From contig CAINMV010000015.1 in the NCBI GenBank assembly GCA_903850915.1, positions 1 through 64,000 of the forward strand: a stretch of DNA of 64,000 bases. The letters run 5' to 3'. The translations under genes and the position numbers were made by a program. Position 1 is the first letter of the stretch. Every line of letters starts with the position of its first letter. Below the pieces are notes generated by a model that was not told the DNA's origin, did no database searches, and saw only the letters and a program-made list of their open reading frames with translations. The stretch comes from an uncultured Bacteroidota bacterium. GTDB taxonomy: Bacteria > Bacteroidota > Bacteroidia > UKL13-3. Below, in pieces: positions 16,553 to 24,208 of this stretch.

Positions 16553-17710
16553 TTATTTTTTGAATCGTACTTGCTGTCCTACTTTTAATGTTTTTACCCC
16601 TTTACGAATCAAATCTCTATTTATTCGATTTAAAGTGAAACCCACTTCAAGAAAATTATACGCTTCGGCCACCTCATATACTTCCTCGAGAAAATAGTGC
16701 TCTGCGTTTCTTCGTCCTACTTCAGAATTAAAGTCAACTTTAGCAAAGCAATTATCTTCAGCTAATTCCACTTCTGTATTCGATGTAAATTTTACGGGAT
16801 GTTGTATAGGATGAAACTTCCATCGTGCTTCTGAAAAATTCCAATAAATACAATCAGGACTATAATAATAAGGCGCCATTAAACCGCTTAGCATCACTTT
16901 CACGGTTTCCTTTGGCAAGGCTGTTATAAATCTTAAACCTCGCAAGAAAGTGAATTCTGCCTTTTGCAAAGGCGAAACTATTTTATCCCAACTGGGCTTC
17001 CACGATAGAAAGCCTTCTTCGAAAAGCACCGATGCCTGATAAAAAGTAAATCCTTGATTTAAGAGGTCCTGCCACGATTCGTCGGGTCCTTCCTTCGAAT
17101 CAAAGCACCAAGGTAATGGAGCGTTGATATTTAATCTTGAATTGACTAAAGCCATTCTCAAATCCAGACGCATCGTCTCATCGCTTGTTCTGCCAGGTGT
17201 TCCTACGGAGAAGGAAGTGGCCCCAATATAATTACCAAAAATATTGAGGTTGTTTTGCGTTACAGCGTTATCAACTGCAAACTGCATTAACAAAACATTC
17301 CACTCTTTTATCCATTTACGAGCATTTTCATCAATAATCTCATCCATCGGAATATTACATGTATCGCCGCCATCCGTTAACACAAAAATAAAATTCTCAT
17401 CAGCCTTCACCACCTTACAAGCAATAACGGCATCCTGCACGGTTTGATAAAGAGGCGTTCCACCATCGGCATAAATTAGGTTAATGGCATTCATAATTTT
17501 CTTAGGGTCGTTGGGAAGCATTATACCCTTAGAAGCTGCATTGCACGAACTTCGAAGCGTACGCAAAACAATAGTGTCGCCAGCGAATGCGATTGTAGGA
17601 AGTATTTCTGTTTCAAAGAGTTTTTTAGCAACATCTATCCTACGTTGGTCATTATCGAGATAGTTCTCCATACTTCCGCTGTTGTCAAATACAATTTCAA
17701 TGTAACGCAT
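16553..17710 (-). CDS. vWA-domain protein with intact MIDAS
   Basis: A 385-residue cytoplasmic protein with an N-terminal von Willebrand factor A domain (about 1-190). The metal-ion-dependent adhesion site is complete: D9-x-S11-x-S13 (DNSGS), T85 in DGGTPLY and D113 in LTDGGD. The C-terminal half (about 200-385) is unrecognised, rich in aromatic residues, and ends KVGQQVRFKK. No signal peptide is seen, so it probably acts inside the cell. Such proteins often scaffold metal-dependent complexes with ATPases, and vWA genes recur in ternary conflict systems, but no MoxR-type ATPase lies next to it here. It is followed by a small protein gene (4-bp gap) and preceded, 58 bp away, by a membrane-protein gene. 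Confidence 0.8.
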   Translation of the reverse strand: MRYIEIVFDNSGSMENYLDNDQRRIDVAKKLFETEILPTIAFAGDTIVLRTLRSSCNAASKGIMLPNDPKKIMNAINLIYADGGTPLYQTVQDAVIACKVVKADENFIFVLTDGGDTCNIPMDEIIDENARKWIKEWNVLLMQFAVDNAVTQNNLNIFGNYIGATSFSVGTPGRTSDETMRLDLRMALVNSRLNINAPLPWCFDSKEGPDESWQDLLNQGFTFYQASVLFEEGFLSWKPSWDKIVSPLQKAEFTFLRGLRFITALPKETVKVMLSGLMAPYYYSPDCIYWNFSEARWKFHPIQHPVKFTSNTEVELAEDNCFAKVDFNSEVGRRNAEHYFLEEVYEVAEAYNFLEVGFTLNRINRDLIRKGVKTLKVGQQVRFKK

Positions 17711-17768
17711 AATTATAATTTTTAAAGAATTTTTTAATAGATTTAAAGTGCTCGAATTATTAGCAATT

Positions 17769-18269
17769 TTAATAAGACTGCATTTTTTGTTTTACGTTAT
17801 TGTTTATTTTAAGATTTACATTTAATAGATGGGTTATCGCATCATGATTTGCGTAATAAAATAAAATGAGGTCAATAAAGAGAATGATTGTTAAAAACAG
17901 AAAAACCAGTCCAGAAAATAAAAATATCAAGAGATTAGGCGTAACGATAAGGCAGTCGTGAAACATAATTGTAGTGAACGAAAATATGATCAATAAAATA
18001 AGTAGTTGCGACATCCCCTCTTCGGCTATTTCATTAAAATCGCTTATTTTATAACTACAATACAAAAGTGAAAAAAGTCCACTATTGCTAACAATAATGC
18101 TTAAAAGAAGCGAAGGAGGAATATGATCTCGTTGTGAAAGGTTACATTGAAAAAAATAAAAATATATAAATACTGCCCAAATAAAAGACAAAACGGTGAT
18201 GTATTTAATTTTTTGTTTACTGTTTTGGTGCATCATTATTAAAATATTTAAGGCTACAAACATAAACAT
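17769..18269 (-). CDS. Hypothetical multi-pass membrane protein
   Basis: A 166-residue, very hydrophobic protein with about five predicted membrane helices (about 1-15, 25-42, 53-72, 85-103 and 111-137) and a short basic C-terminal tail (NNVKQKMQSY). I recognise no family. It is divergent from the histidine kinase gene and shares with it a 50-bp gap holding a perfect 10-bp inverted repeat. It is also the upstream neighbour of the vWA gene on the same strand (58-bp gap). It could be a target or partner of the two-component system, or part of the vWA unit. Start at ATG 18269 is likely; an ATG two codons in is possible. Confidence 0.6.
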   Translation of the reverse strand: MFMFVALNILIMMHQNSKQKIKYITVLSFIWAVFIYFYFFQCNLSQRDHIPPSLLLSIIVSNSGLFSLLYCSYKISDFNEIAEEGMSQLLILLIIFSFTTIMFHDCLIVTPNLLIFLFSGLVFLFLTIILFIDLILFYYANHDAITHLLNVNLKINNNVKQKMQSY

Positions 18270-18270
18270 G

Positions 18271-18295
18271 TTAAACGCATTGAATATGCGTTTAA
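18271..18295. promoter_or_regulatory. Perfect 10-bp dyad between divergent genes
   Basis: TTAAACGCAT (18271-18280) and ATGCGTTTAA (18286-18295) form a perfect inverted repeat with a 5-nt spacer in the 50-bp gap between the membrane-protein gene and the histidine kinase gene. Its position right at the minus-strand start codon suggests an operator or a 5'-UTR hairpin that could control both genes. Confidence 0.5.
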
Positions 18296-18319
18296 ATTTT
18301 TAATTACACAATTTTAAAT

Positions 18320-19096
18320 GTGGTAAATTGTAGTCATACAGAAATTCGATTTAGAAAACTTAAACGCCCCATTCGGAAATTCATTTTGGCAATTCCGTTG
18401 TTTTGTGGTTTCTTCGATGTTGGTATGATAGAAGCCATAATTAAATTTACTACCGACCCGGTGGTAATATTTCTCGCCCTTTTTATCCTTTTATTGGGGG
18501 CTACACAAAAGAACAAACGATATAAATTTTATTTAAATGGAAGATTAGCGAATCAGCATGCAATCCATAATCTACTATTTAATAGTATTGCTATTAGTGT
18601 TCCTGAGAAACAAGCAGATTACCTTCAAATGGTGAGTAGGCTTGTCAAATATAGTTTTGATTATCAAGATAAACATGTGGTACCTGTTTCCCATGAACTT
18701 GAGCAATGCAACACCATGATTAGCGCTCATGCCATTGCCAATGAAATAGAAATTAATTTCCAAATACAAAATGAGCTTTCATCAAAAGAGCTAGAGATAC
18801 CACCATTTACCTTCCTTACCATAATTGAAAATGCACTCAAACATGGCATGCAAGGAAACCAGCCGAATTTAATATCACTGAGGATATTTTCCTTTAATGA
18901 GAATTGCTACTGCGCATCATTTAAAGACTATCCACTTCCTTCCGAACTTGAACTTCGTAGAGCAAAAGAACGCCACGGTTTGTATTTATTAAAAAAGAGA
19001 CTAGACTACCTTCACGAAGATAAAAGAACACATATAGGCATGAAAAAACAAATTTACCGCAAAGATGACATCTTGAACATAATAATACCACGATGA
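18320..19096 (+). CDS. LytS/YehU-like sensor histidine kinase
   Basis: A 258-residue kinase of the class paired with LytTR regulators. Two hydrophobic segments (about 21-36 and 45-60) anchor it in the membrane. The phospho-acceptor region is ANQHAIHNLLFNSI (77-90), a variant of the usual NPHFLFNSL with an extra residue, so H80 or H83 may be the acceptor. The ATPase N-box is IIENALKHGM with N171. The C-terminal region RHGLYLLKKRLDYL (about 215-228) matches the usual G-box region only loosely. There is no large sensor domain. Its stop overlaps the start of the LytTR regulator gene by 4 bp. The start is uncertain: GTG 18320 is the first plausible codon in frame after a stop, and no ATG occurs until residue 36. 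Confidence 0.8.
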   Translation: MVNCSHTEIRFRKLKRPIRKFILAIPLFCGFFDVGMIEAIIKFTTDPVVIFLALFILLLGATQKNKRYKFYLNGRLANQHAIHNLLFNSIAISVPEKQADYLQMVSRLVKYSFDYQDKHVVPVSHELEQCNTMISAHAIANEIEINFQIQNELSSKELEIPPFTFLTIIENALKHGMQGNQPNLISLRIFSFNENCYCASFKDYPLPSELELRRAKERHGLYLLKKRLDYLHEDKRTHIGMKKQIYRKDDILNIIIPR

Positions 19097-19851
19097 GAAT
19101 TTTACTAATTGAAGATGAATTGGCCCAGTTAAAAAGGCTGAAAAAGACAATAACAGAAGCTTACCCTAAAGATACGATAACTACAGCCTCTAACTTTGAA
19201 GAGGCCCGATTGCGTATTTCAGAATCAGAATTCGACATCGGTATTTTTGATGTAATGATTGGAACACAATCTATTTTCGAAATCCTTAAAGGTATTAAAT
19301 TACAGAATAAACAATTGATTTTTCTAACCGGCAACAATAGCTTTGCCATACAAGCCTTCGAATGCTATGCGGTAGATTATATTTTAAAACCCTTCTCAGA
19401 GGAGCGTTTGCACCAAAGCATACAAATAGCTAATAAGCGATTGTTAAAAGACAGTCAAATTCAGAATGATAGCCAATATAATACCCTCGTTCAATCCATC
19501 GTAAACCAAAGTATTGATAGTATTTCGTTGCCAAACATCAGCGGAATGAAACTAGTCCTATTAAAAGATATTGTAGCTATTGAGGCTGAACGAAGCTATT
19601 GCACATTTCACCTGAGTAACCGTGAAACAATTACAATAAGTAAAAGTTTAGCTTGGGTAGAACAAAAGTTATTGCCATTAGGATTCTTTCGATGTCATCG
19701 GTCGTGGTTGGTGAATCAGAAGCACGTTACAGAATTTTTGAAGCAAAATGGGTATTCATTAAAGATGACATCCGGATTAATCGTATCCGTTACGGAGCGC
19801 GCGCGTGTTAAAGTGATGGATTGGATTCGAAGCTTCTCCATATCCGATTAA
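19093..19851 (+). CDS. LytTR-family response regulator
   Basis: A 252-residue transcription factor with an N-terminal receiver domain (1-120: acidic pocket E7-D8-E9, phospho-acceptor D53 in IGIFDVMIG, Lys in YILKPFSEERL) and a C-terminal LytTR DNA-binding domain (about 150-250: SLPNISGMKLVLLKDIVAIEAE, YCTFHL, LPLGFFRCHRSWLVNQKHV). This matches LytR/AlgR/AgrA-type regulators, which bind pairs of direct repeats. The partner kinase gene overlaps by 4 bp. A 12-nt direct repeat pair 42 bp apart lies just downstream in front of a lipoprotein gene and is a candidate target. Confidence 0.93.
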   Translation: MRILLIEDELAQLKRLKKTITEAYPKDTITTASNFEEARLRISESEFDIGIFDVMIGTQSIFEILKGIKLQNKQLIFLTGNNSFAIQAFECYAVDYILKPFSEERLHQSIQIANKRLLKDSQIQNDSQYNTLVQSIVNQSIDSISLPNISGMKLVLLKDIVAIEAERSYCTFHLSNRETITISKSLAWVEQKLLPLGFFRCHRSWLVNQKHVTEFLKQNGYSLKMTSGLIVSVTERARVKVMDWIRSFSISD

Positions 19852-19901
19852 TACCCAAGAGCTGGCTTTCCAGTATCTCGATTTTTTTCTTAGGTATTTC
19901 C

Positions 19902-19955
19902 CGGAAATCACAACTACACTTTTGGAAGTTTAACAATCCTATTCGGAAATTACAA
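19902..19955 (+). promoter_or_regulatory. Direct repeat pair, candidate LytTR sites
   Basis: CGGAAATCACAA at 19902-19913 and CGGAAATTACAA at 19944-19955 differ at one base and are 42 bp apart (four helical turns). They lie between the LytTR regulator gene and the lipoprotein gene at 20027. LytTR proteins bind paired direct repeats on one DNA face, so regulation of the lipoprotein gene is a reasonable inference. Confidence 0.45.
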
Positions 19956-20026
19956 TTGATATCCGTAGTAGATAACGATAGATTTGAGCCACTATAATAC
20001 CAATATAATTTTCAACTACCAAAGTT

Positions 20027-20791
20027 ATGAAACTAAAATTATCTATCATCAATGTTGCTTTTGTTTTGTTTTTGTTTACTTTTCTTGTTTCCTGCTCGAT
20101 TCAAAAAAGGGTATATAAATCAGGTTTTTATTTTGAAACAACAGGTAAAACATCCAGCATTAAATCAAATGCGAATAGCCACATTTTAAATAACGATAAG
20201 AAACCTGTTTATATAGATATTCTCAGAGCTAATGAACAAGAAAATTTGTTTCCCAATGCGTCGCAAATAAATACGACCCAATCGAAATTAAATTACACTT
20301 TCATCAATCCTTCGTCAACACCATTTCCTTCAAATTCAAAATCTAAGAGTGTGAAATCTGAATTCGGAAAAGAAAACAGCATTTCTGAGAACTTTAAAAA
20401 GTTAGATGATCGCCAGAATATTGAAGAAGATAAAGATTCTGACTCCGGATTAATCCTACGCGTTTTCGGTTGGATTATTTGGTCGATTGGAATATTGGCC
20501 ATGTTATTTTCATCGACACTAATAGGAACTCTGATTGCTTGTATTGGTTTGATATTCATTTTTTGGGGAGGTAAGAGCAAAAAGAAAAATAATAGTGGAC
20601 AAAAAAACGAAAAAACAAATGTGCAAACAGAATCGATTGACGTAGTTTATTTAAAAAATGGGAGTGTTATTAAAGGAACAATTATTGAACAAATACCTAA
20701 TGTTTCAATAAAAATAAAAACAAAAGATGGCAATGTTTTTGTTTATAAAATGGAAGAAATAGAGAAAACAACAAGAGAAGAACTCAAATAA
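20027..20791 (+). CDS. Hypothetical lipoprotein with membrane hairpin
   Basis: A 254-residue protein. The N-terminus is a lipoprotein signal with lipobox LVSC (Cys23). Residues about 30-135 are hydrophilic and low in recognisable structure (Asn/Ser/Lys-rich). Two adjacent hydrophobic segments at about 142-182 (LILRVFGWIIWSIGILAML and a second rich in I, G and F) form a membrane hairpin. The C-terminal 50 residues (VVYLKNGSVIKGTIIEQIP, then a VYKMEEIEK strand) resemble the small beta domain often seen in Bacteroidota proteins of unknown function. Placed after the LytTR pair and preceded by the direct repeats, it may be that system's target. A good terminator follows. Confidence 0.6.
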   Translation: MKLKLSIINVAFVLFLFTFLVSCSIQKRVYKSGFYFETTGKTSSIKSNANSHILNNDKKPVYIDILRANEQENLFPNASQINTTQSKLNYTFINPSSTPFPSNSKSKSVKSEFGKENSISENFKKLDDRQNIEEDKDSDSGLILRVFGWIIWSIGILAMLFSSTLIGTLIACIGLIFIFWGGKSKKKNNSGQKNEKTNVQTESIDVVYLKNGSVIKGTIIEQIPNVSIKIKTKDGNVFVYKMEEIEKTTREELK

Positions 20792-20812
20792 AGAAACAAA
20801 AAACTCATGAAT

Positions 20813-20842
20813 AAATCCTGGTGGTAACATCAGGATTTTTTT
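20813..20842 (+). terminator. Intrinsic terminator
   Basis: AAATCCTG (20813-20820) pairs with CAGGATTT (20831-20838) across a 10-nt loop and is followed by further T residues. It ends the lipoprotein transcription unit. Confidence 0.85.
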
Positions 20843-20888
20843 GTTTCTAAGCGATATGGAATTTTTTATTTTAAATCGCTATTTTGAA

Positions 20889-20896
20889 TATCTTTG
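20889..20896 (+). promoter_or_regulatory. -7 box before first WYL gene
   Basis: TATCTTTG matches TAnnTTTG, 44 bp upstream of the WYL-protein start at 20940. No TTG at ideal spacing. Confidence 0.45.
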
Positions 20897-20939
20897 TTAT
20901 AATAAATAGCTTTGCAATCAATCTAGGTTGCCCTAATTT

Positions 20940-21950
20940 ATGCCACTAAACAAAGAAGCTCAAATTCGCTACCTTACCATAGATGCGTGTCTGTGCGATA
21001 AAAGAAAGCCATTTCCAAGCATGGCACTTTTAATTGCGGTAATCGAAGAGAAAATAGGGAAATCGTTTACAGTATCTACCATTCAAAAGGACTTAAAGGC
21101 ACTTAAAGAAGATGAGGCGTTAGGGTATTTAGCGCCTATTAAATTTAGTAAAAGCAAAAACGGATATTACTATAGCGACCCGAATTACACCCTTCGTTCG
21201 GTTCCTTTAAATAGCGCTGAAATTGAGTCGCTCCTAGCAGCAACAGATCTACTTCGAACCTTTAGTGGGGATCGTGTTGGTCATAATTTCAATACCGCAG
21301 TCGACAAAATATTGGCTTCTGTTCGAGAGAAATTCGACACCACTAGCGACAAGCGTGTTTTAATTCAGACCGAAAACCCGCCACGAATGCGAGGATGGGA
21401 ATATTTTGAATTGCTATTTCAAGCTGCGAAAGATAAAACTGTCGTTTCGTTTATCCATTATTCGTATTCAAAACGCGTATTTAATGCCATCGTATTGCAT
21501 CCCTATCTGCTTAAAGAATTTCAAAACCGTTGGTATATCGTAGGTTATTCCGAAAAACATCGAGCGATACGCAACTTTGGACTAGACCGTGTAATTGAGC
21601 CATTATTAATAAATAAAAAATTCAATACGCAGCTAAATTTCAATCCTGAAAGCTATTATAAGGATACTTTTGGCTTATACCCCATCGGTAAAAAAAAGGA
21701 ACAAATTCACTTTCGAGTTAGTCCTTTGATGGGTAATTACCTCCTCTCCCAACCTTTGCACGAAAGCCAAAGCGTTGTAAACCACTACGCTTATGGACAC
21801 CTGTTGCTTCAACTAGATATTATCCCAAGTGTCGAGCTTATCAATCAATTTGTGATGCTTAGTAATCATATAACTATAATAAAACCTCAGTGGGTAAGAA
21901 AGGAAGTCCAAGAACAATTAAAAACTAGTGCCATTAATGCGAAACATTAG
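20940..21950 (+). CDS. WYL-domain transcriptional regulator
   Basis: A 336-residue DNA-binding regulator. The N-terminus (1-70: KEAQIRYLTIDACLCDKRKPFP, then TVSTIQKDLKALKED) is a winged helix-turn-helix. The middle (about 140-220) is a WYL domain with KTVVSFIHYSYSKRVFNAIVLHPYLLKEFQNRWYIVGY, in which the conserved RWYIVGYS strand and the LHPYLL strand are clear, followed by a WCX-type C-terminal domain. WYL regulators sense nucleic-acid-like ligands and control DNA repair and phage-defence genes in several bacteria. Its 3' end overlaps the next small gene by 14 bp. A second WYL protein of a different subtype follows 600 bp on. Confidence 0.88.
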   Translation: MPLNKEAQIRYLTIDACLCDKRKPFPSMALLIAVIEEKIGKSFTVSTIQKDLKALKEDEALGYLAPIKFSKSKNGYYYSDPNYTLRSVPLNSAEIESLLAATDLLRTFSGDRVGHNFNTAVDKILASVREKFDTTSDKRVLIQTENPPRMRGWEYFELLFQAAKDKTVVSFIHYSYSKRVFNAIVLHPYLLKEFQNRWYIVGYSEKHRAIRNFGLDRVIEPLLINKKFNTQLNFNPESYYKDTFGLYPIGKKKEQIHFRVSPLMGNYLLSQPLHESQSVVNHYAYGHLLLQLDIIPSVELINQFVMLSNHITIIKPQWVRKEVQEQLKTSAINAKH

Positions 21951-22359
21951 TCAATCTTATTTATATAATTCGCCAAAACATGCTGTTCGAAATGATAACC
22001 TTCAGCTATTGCGAATAATACGTAGCACTGCTTTTTTGCGTATCGATTTTGGATATCATGCCACCGACTTCTATTCCCGCGGTGGTTGGGTGGATATTAG
22101 TCCTGACACTTTTATTAGAGATACTAAAACAAAGGTCTGCTTTACAATGTTACGCGCGGAAAATATTCCATTGGCACCGCAACATTTGCACTTTAAAAGT
22201 ACCAATGAGTGGCTTTACTTTAGTTTGTATTTCGAGCCATTGCCCGAGAGTACACTACAAATTGACCTTATTGAATCAGAACCAGGCAAGACAACAGATT
22301 TTAATTTTTATAAAATACAGTTGAATAAATTAAATCAACTATCATTGAAAGCAATTTAG
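21937..22359 (+). CDS. Small protein of unknown function
   Basis: A 140-residue protein, soluble, beta-rich by appearance (LLRIIRSTAFLRIDFGYH, SRGGWVDISPDTFIRD, WLYFSLYFEPLP). I recognise no family. ATG 21937 (MRNISQSYLYNS) is preferred to the GTG at 21928; it overlaps the end of the WYL gene by 14 bp in another frame, suggesting translational coupling. It may be the regulated partner of the WYL protein. The following region contains a strong terminator. Confidence 0.65.
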   Translation: MRNISQSYLYNSPKHAVRNDNLQLLRIIRSTAFLRIDFGYHATDFYSRGGWVDISPDTFIRDTKTKVCFTMLRAENIPLAPQHLHFKSTNEWLYFSLYFEPLPESTLQIDLIESEPGKTTDFNFYKIQLNKLNQLSLKAI

Positions 22360-22410
22360 ATGAAGACGATTAAATGAACACAGTCAATGCGAAAAAAAAT
22401 CCCCATGGTT

Positions 22411-22434
22411 ACGCAGCCTTTCGGCTGCGTTTTC
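22411..22434 (+). terminator. Intrinsic terminator
   Basis: ACGCAGCC (22411-22418) pairs perfectly with GGCTGCGT (22423-22430) over a 4-nt loop and is followed by TTTT. It ends the WYL plus small-protein unit. Confidence 0.9.
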
Positions 22435-22515
22435 AAGAGGGCGACTTCTCTTTCATAAATAAATCTTAAGTAGCTGCGAATCTAAAATCTAAGTTTGCAA
22501 TGCCATTGCATAGTA

Positions 22516-22523
22516 TATATTTG
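22516..22523 (+). promoter_or_regulatory. Strong promoter, near-leaderless WYL transcript
   Basis: TATATTTG, with TTTG at 22494-22497 spaced 18 bp, is close to the full Bacteroidota consensus (TTTG, about 19 bp, TAnnTTTG). The ATG at 22528 is only 4 bp after the box, so the transcript probably starts at or next to the start codon. Confidence 0.6.
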
Positions 22524-22527
22524 TAAT

Positions 22528-23610
22528 ATGGAAACTTCATCAAACGAAAAAGAAATTCGCATCCGTTTCATCCATGAGTTCCTTATAAAAGGAGGTGGTA
22601 ACTTCGTTAAAATGCTTAATTATGTAAACGAAAAATCGCAGGAAGCCGGCATTGGTGAAATTAAAGAAAGAATGCTTCGCGAGCACCTCGCCGATTTGCG
22701 CAGAGGCAATTTCACACACCTAGAAGTAAATCATGAACGTGATAAAAATGGACATCTGTTTGATATCGTCTTTGATAAATTAATTTATACATACAAAGAG
22801 AGTTCACCATTACCTTCTTTTGGAGACTTAGATGAGGAAGAACGAATATCGTTACCCTTTTTATTAGGAATACTTAGCCCTTATGCTAGCATACCTGCTG
22901 TTTCTAAAGTACTCGAAGATATTAAACAACGCTTTAAATTAGACCAACTTGAATTAAGTTCTGCAAAAGCGGTTGTAGTACATAAGCCACTTCTAAAAGA
23001 AGAAAAAAAGGTGGTTGAACTTACAATAAAAATACTTGGCCATATTAAAAGAGAAGAATGTATTGAGTTTGACTATCTAAGGGTAGATACACTCGCTCCA
23101 AAAAAGAATTCTAACATTCGAAAGGTGATGCCGCTGCAGATTCGGATTTACGAGAATATATATTACCTCACGGCAGTAACCATAGAAAAAGAGGCGAAAT
23201 TAGCCAACTACCGCATCGATAAGATTGATCGCCTCAAAGTGGATGTTTTATGCGAGAATGACACGGATACTATAGTTCATTTTAATTATAAAAAATATCA
23301 GAAGGAATATAATTTGAGCAAACGCTTTGAAAATAGTATTGGCATCTGGATTCACGACAAAGATGATCCTATTGAAACCGTACGAATTTGTTTCTGGGGA
23401 TGGGCTGCCTCTTACGTTCAATCGCTTCCACTGCATAAATCACAGAAAATAAAGCAAGAAGATATTGATCACACAAACAATACGTTAATTGCCGAAATTA
23501 GCATTCAGCTAGAACCACGTGCCAAGGGTAAAAACACCGCTATCGAACGATCCAAGGAACTTTCATTTCTTTTGGGGCGATTTAGTGGCTTCTATAAATT
23601 ACTAACGTAA
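22528..23610 (+). CDS. Second WYL-domain regulator
   Basis: A 360-residue DNA-binding regulator of a different subtype from the gene at 20940. The N-terminal helix-turn-helix (about 5-65) is followed by a linker and a WYL domain (about 170-240) with LGHIKREECIEFDYLRVD and VMPLQIRIYENIYYLTAVT, in place of the canonical W-Y-L the strand reads IYYLTAV. The C-terminal domain contains IWIHDKDDPIETVRICFWGW. Start ATG 22528 (METSSNEKEIR) is chosen because the promoter box lies just before it; an in-frame ATG at 22495 would be upstream of the promoter. It probably regulates itself or the repeat protein 32 bp downstream. Confidence 0.85.
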   Translation: METSSNEKEIRIRFIHEFLIKGGGNFVKMLNYVNEKSQEAGIGEIKERMLREHLADLRRGNFTHLEVNHERDKNGHLFDIVFDKLIYTYKESSPLPSFGDLDEEERISLPFLLGILSPYASIPAVSKVLEDIKQRFKLDQLELSSAKAVVVHKPLLKEEKKVVELTIKILGHIKREECIEFDYLRVDTLAPKKNSNIRKVMPLQIRIYENIYYLTAVTIEKEAKLANYRIDKIDRLKVDVLCENDTDTIVHFNYKKYQKEYNLSKRFENSIGIWIHDKDDPIETVRICFWGWAASYVQSLPLHKSQKIKQEDIDHTNNTLIAEISIQLEPRAKGKNTAIERSKELSFLLGRFSGFYKLLT

Positions 23611-23642
23611 TAATAACAACTAAATAATTTATTCTACTAATT

Positions 23643-24032
23643 ATGAAACCTCTTTTAATTCTAAGTTTTCTATTTCTCAATTTCGTTATAGTACACGCCC
23701 AATACATGTATGATGGCTCCGGTCACCAAGTAGGAAGAATCAACGGAAATTATTATTATAGCGGTTCCGGACATCAAATAGGAAGAGTTGATGGGAATTA
23801 TATTTATGATGGCAGCGGTCATCAAATCGGGCGAATGGATGGAAATTATGTTTATGATGGCTCCGGACACCAAATGGGACGAATTGATGGAAACTATCTT
23901 TATAGCAGCGCTGGCCGGCAGATTGGCCGACTTGATGGCATCTATCTCTATGATGGATCAGGTCATCAAATTGGGCGATCAGATGGCTTACGAAGAATGC
24001 AGATAATAATATTCTTTTTCTTTTTTATGTGA
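23643..24032 (+). CDS. Secreted tandem-repeat beta protein
   Basis: A 129-residue protein with a signal peptide (MKPLLILSFLFLNFVIVHAQ) and six copies of a 16-residue unit of the form Y-x-Y-D-G-S-G-H-Q-x-G-R-x-D-G-N. This fits a small repeated beta-sheet fold of the 4-fold beta-flower type known from Bacteroidota, a comparison from memory. The C-terminus is unusual: MQIII followed by five Phe and Met. The unit is probably periplasmic or surface-exposed. It starts 32 bp after the second WYL gene on the same strand. The function is unknown; the conserved His, Arg and Asp could bind a ligand. Confidence 0.75.
   Translation: MKPLLILSFLFLNFVIVHAQYMYDGSGHQVGRINGNYYYSGSGHQIGRVDGNYIYDGSGHQIGRMDGNYVYDGSGHQMGRIDGNYLYSSAGRQIGRLDGIYLYDGSGHQIGRSDGLRRMQIIIFFFFFM
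23703..23990 (+). repeat. Six tandem 48-bp coding repeats
   Basis: Units start at 23703, 23751, 23799, 23847, 23895 and 23943. All are in frame and encode the 16-residue motif of the protein above; copies 1, 3, 4 and 6 contain YDGSGHQ, copy 2 YSGSGHQ, copy 5 the divergent YSSAGRQ. Not a CRISPR: there are no spacers and the repeat is coding throughout. Confidence 0.95.
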
Positions 24033-24208
24033 CCTTACTAAACGCATTAAAGCAAGAGAATTTAGATGTGATATTCCTTTTTGCGTTTCGATGCTAGCGC
24101 ATTGTTTTTTCATTTTTTTCGCATTCATTAGTAAAAATGAGCCCAAGAATTGAAAATAAAATGACGCTTCTCTAATCTCAATTTTTTCTATCTTCGAATT
24201 CTTATTTG

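Noticed and set aside
23703-23990. CRISPR-like direct repeats
   Set aside because: Repeats are contiguous, in frame and coding with no spacers.
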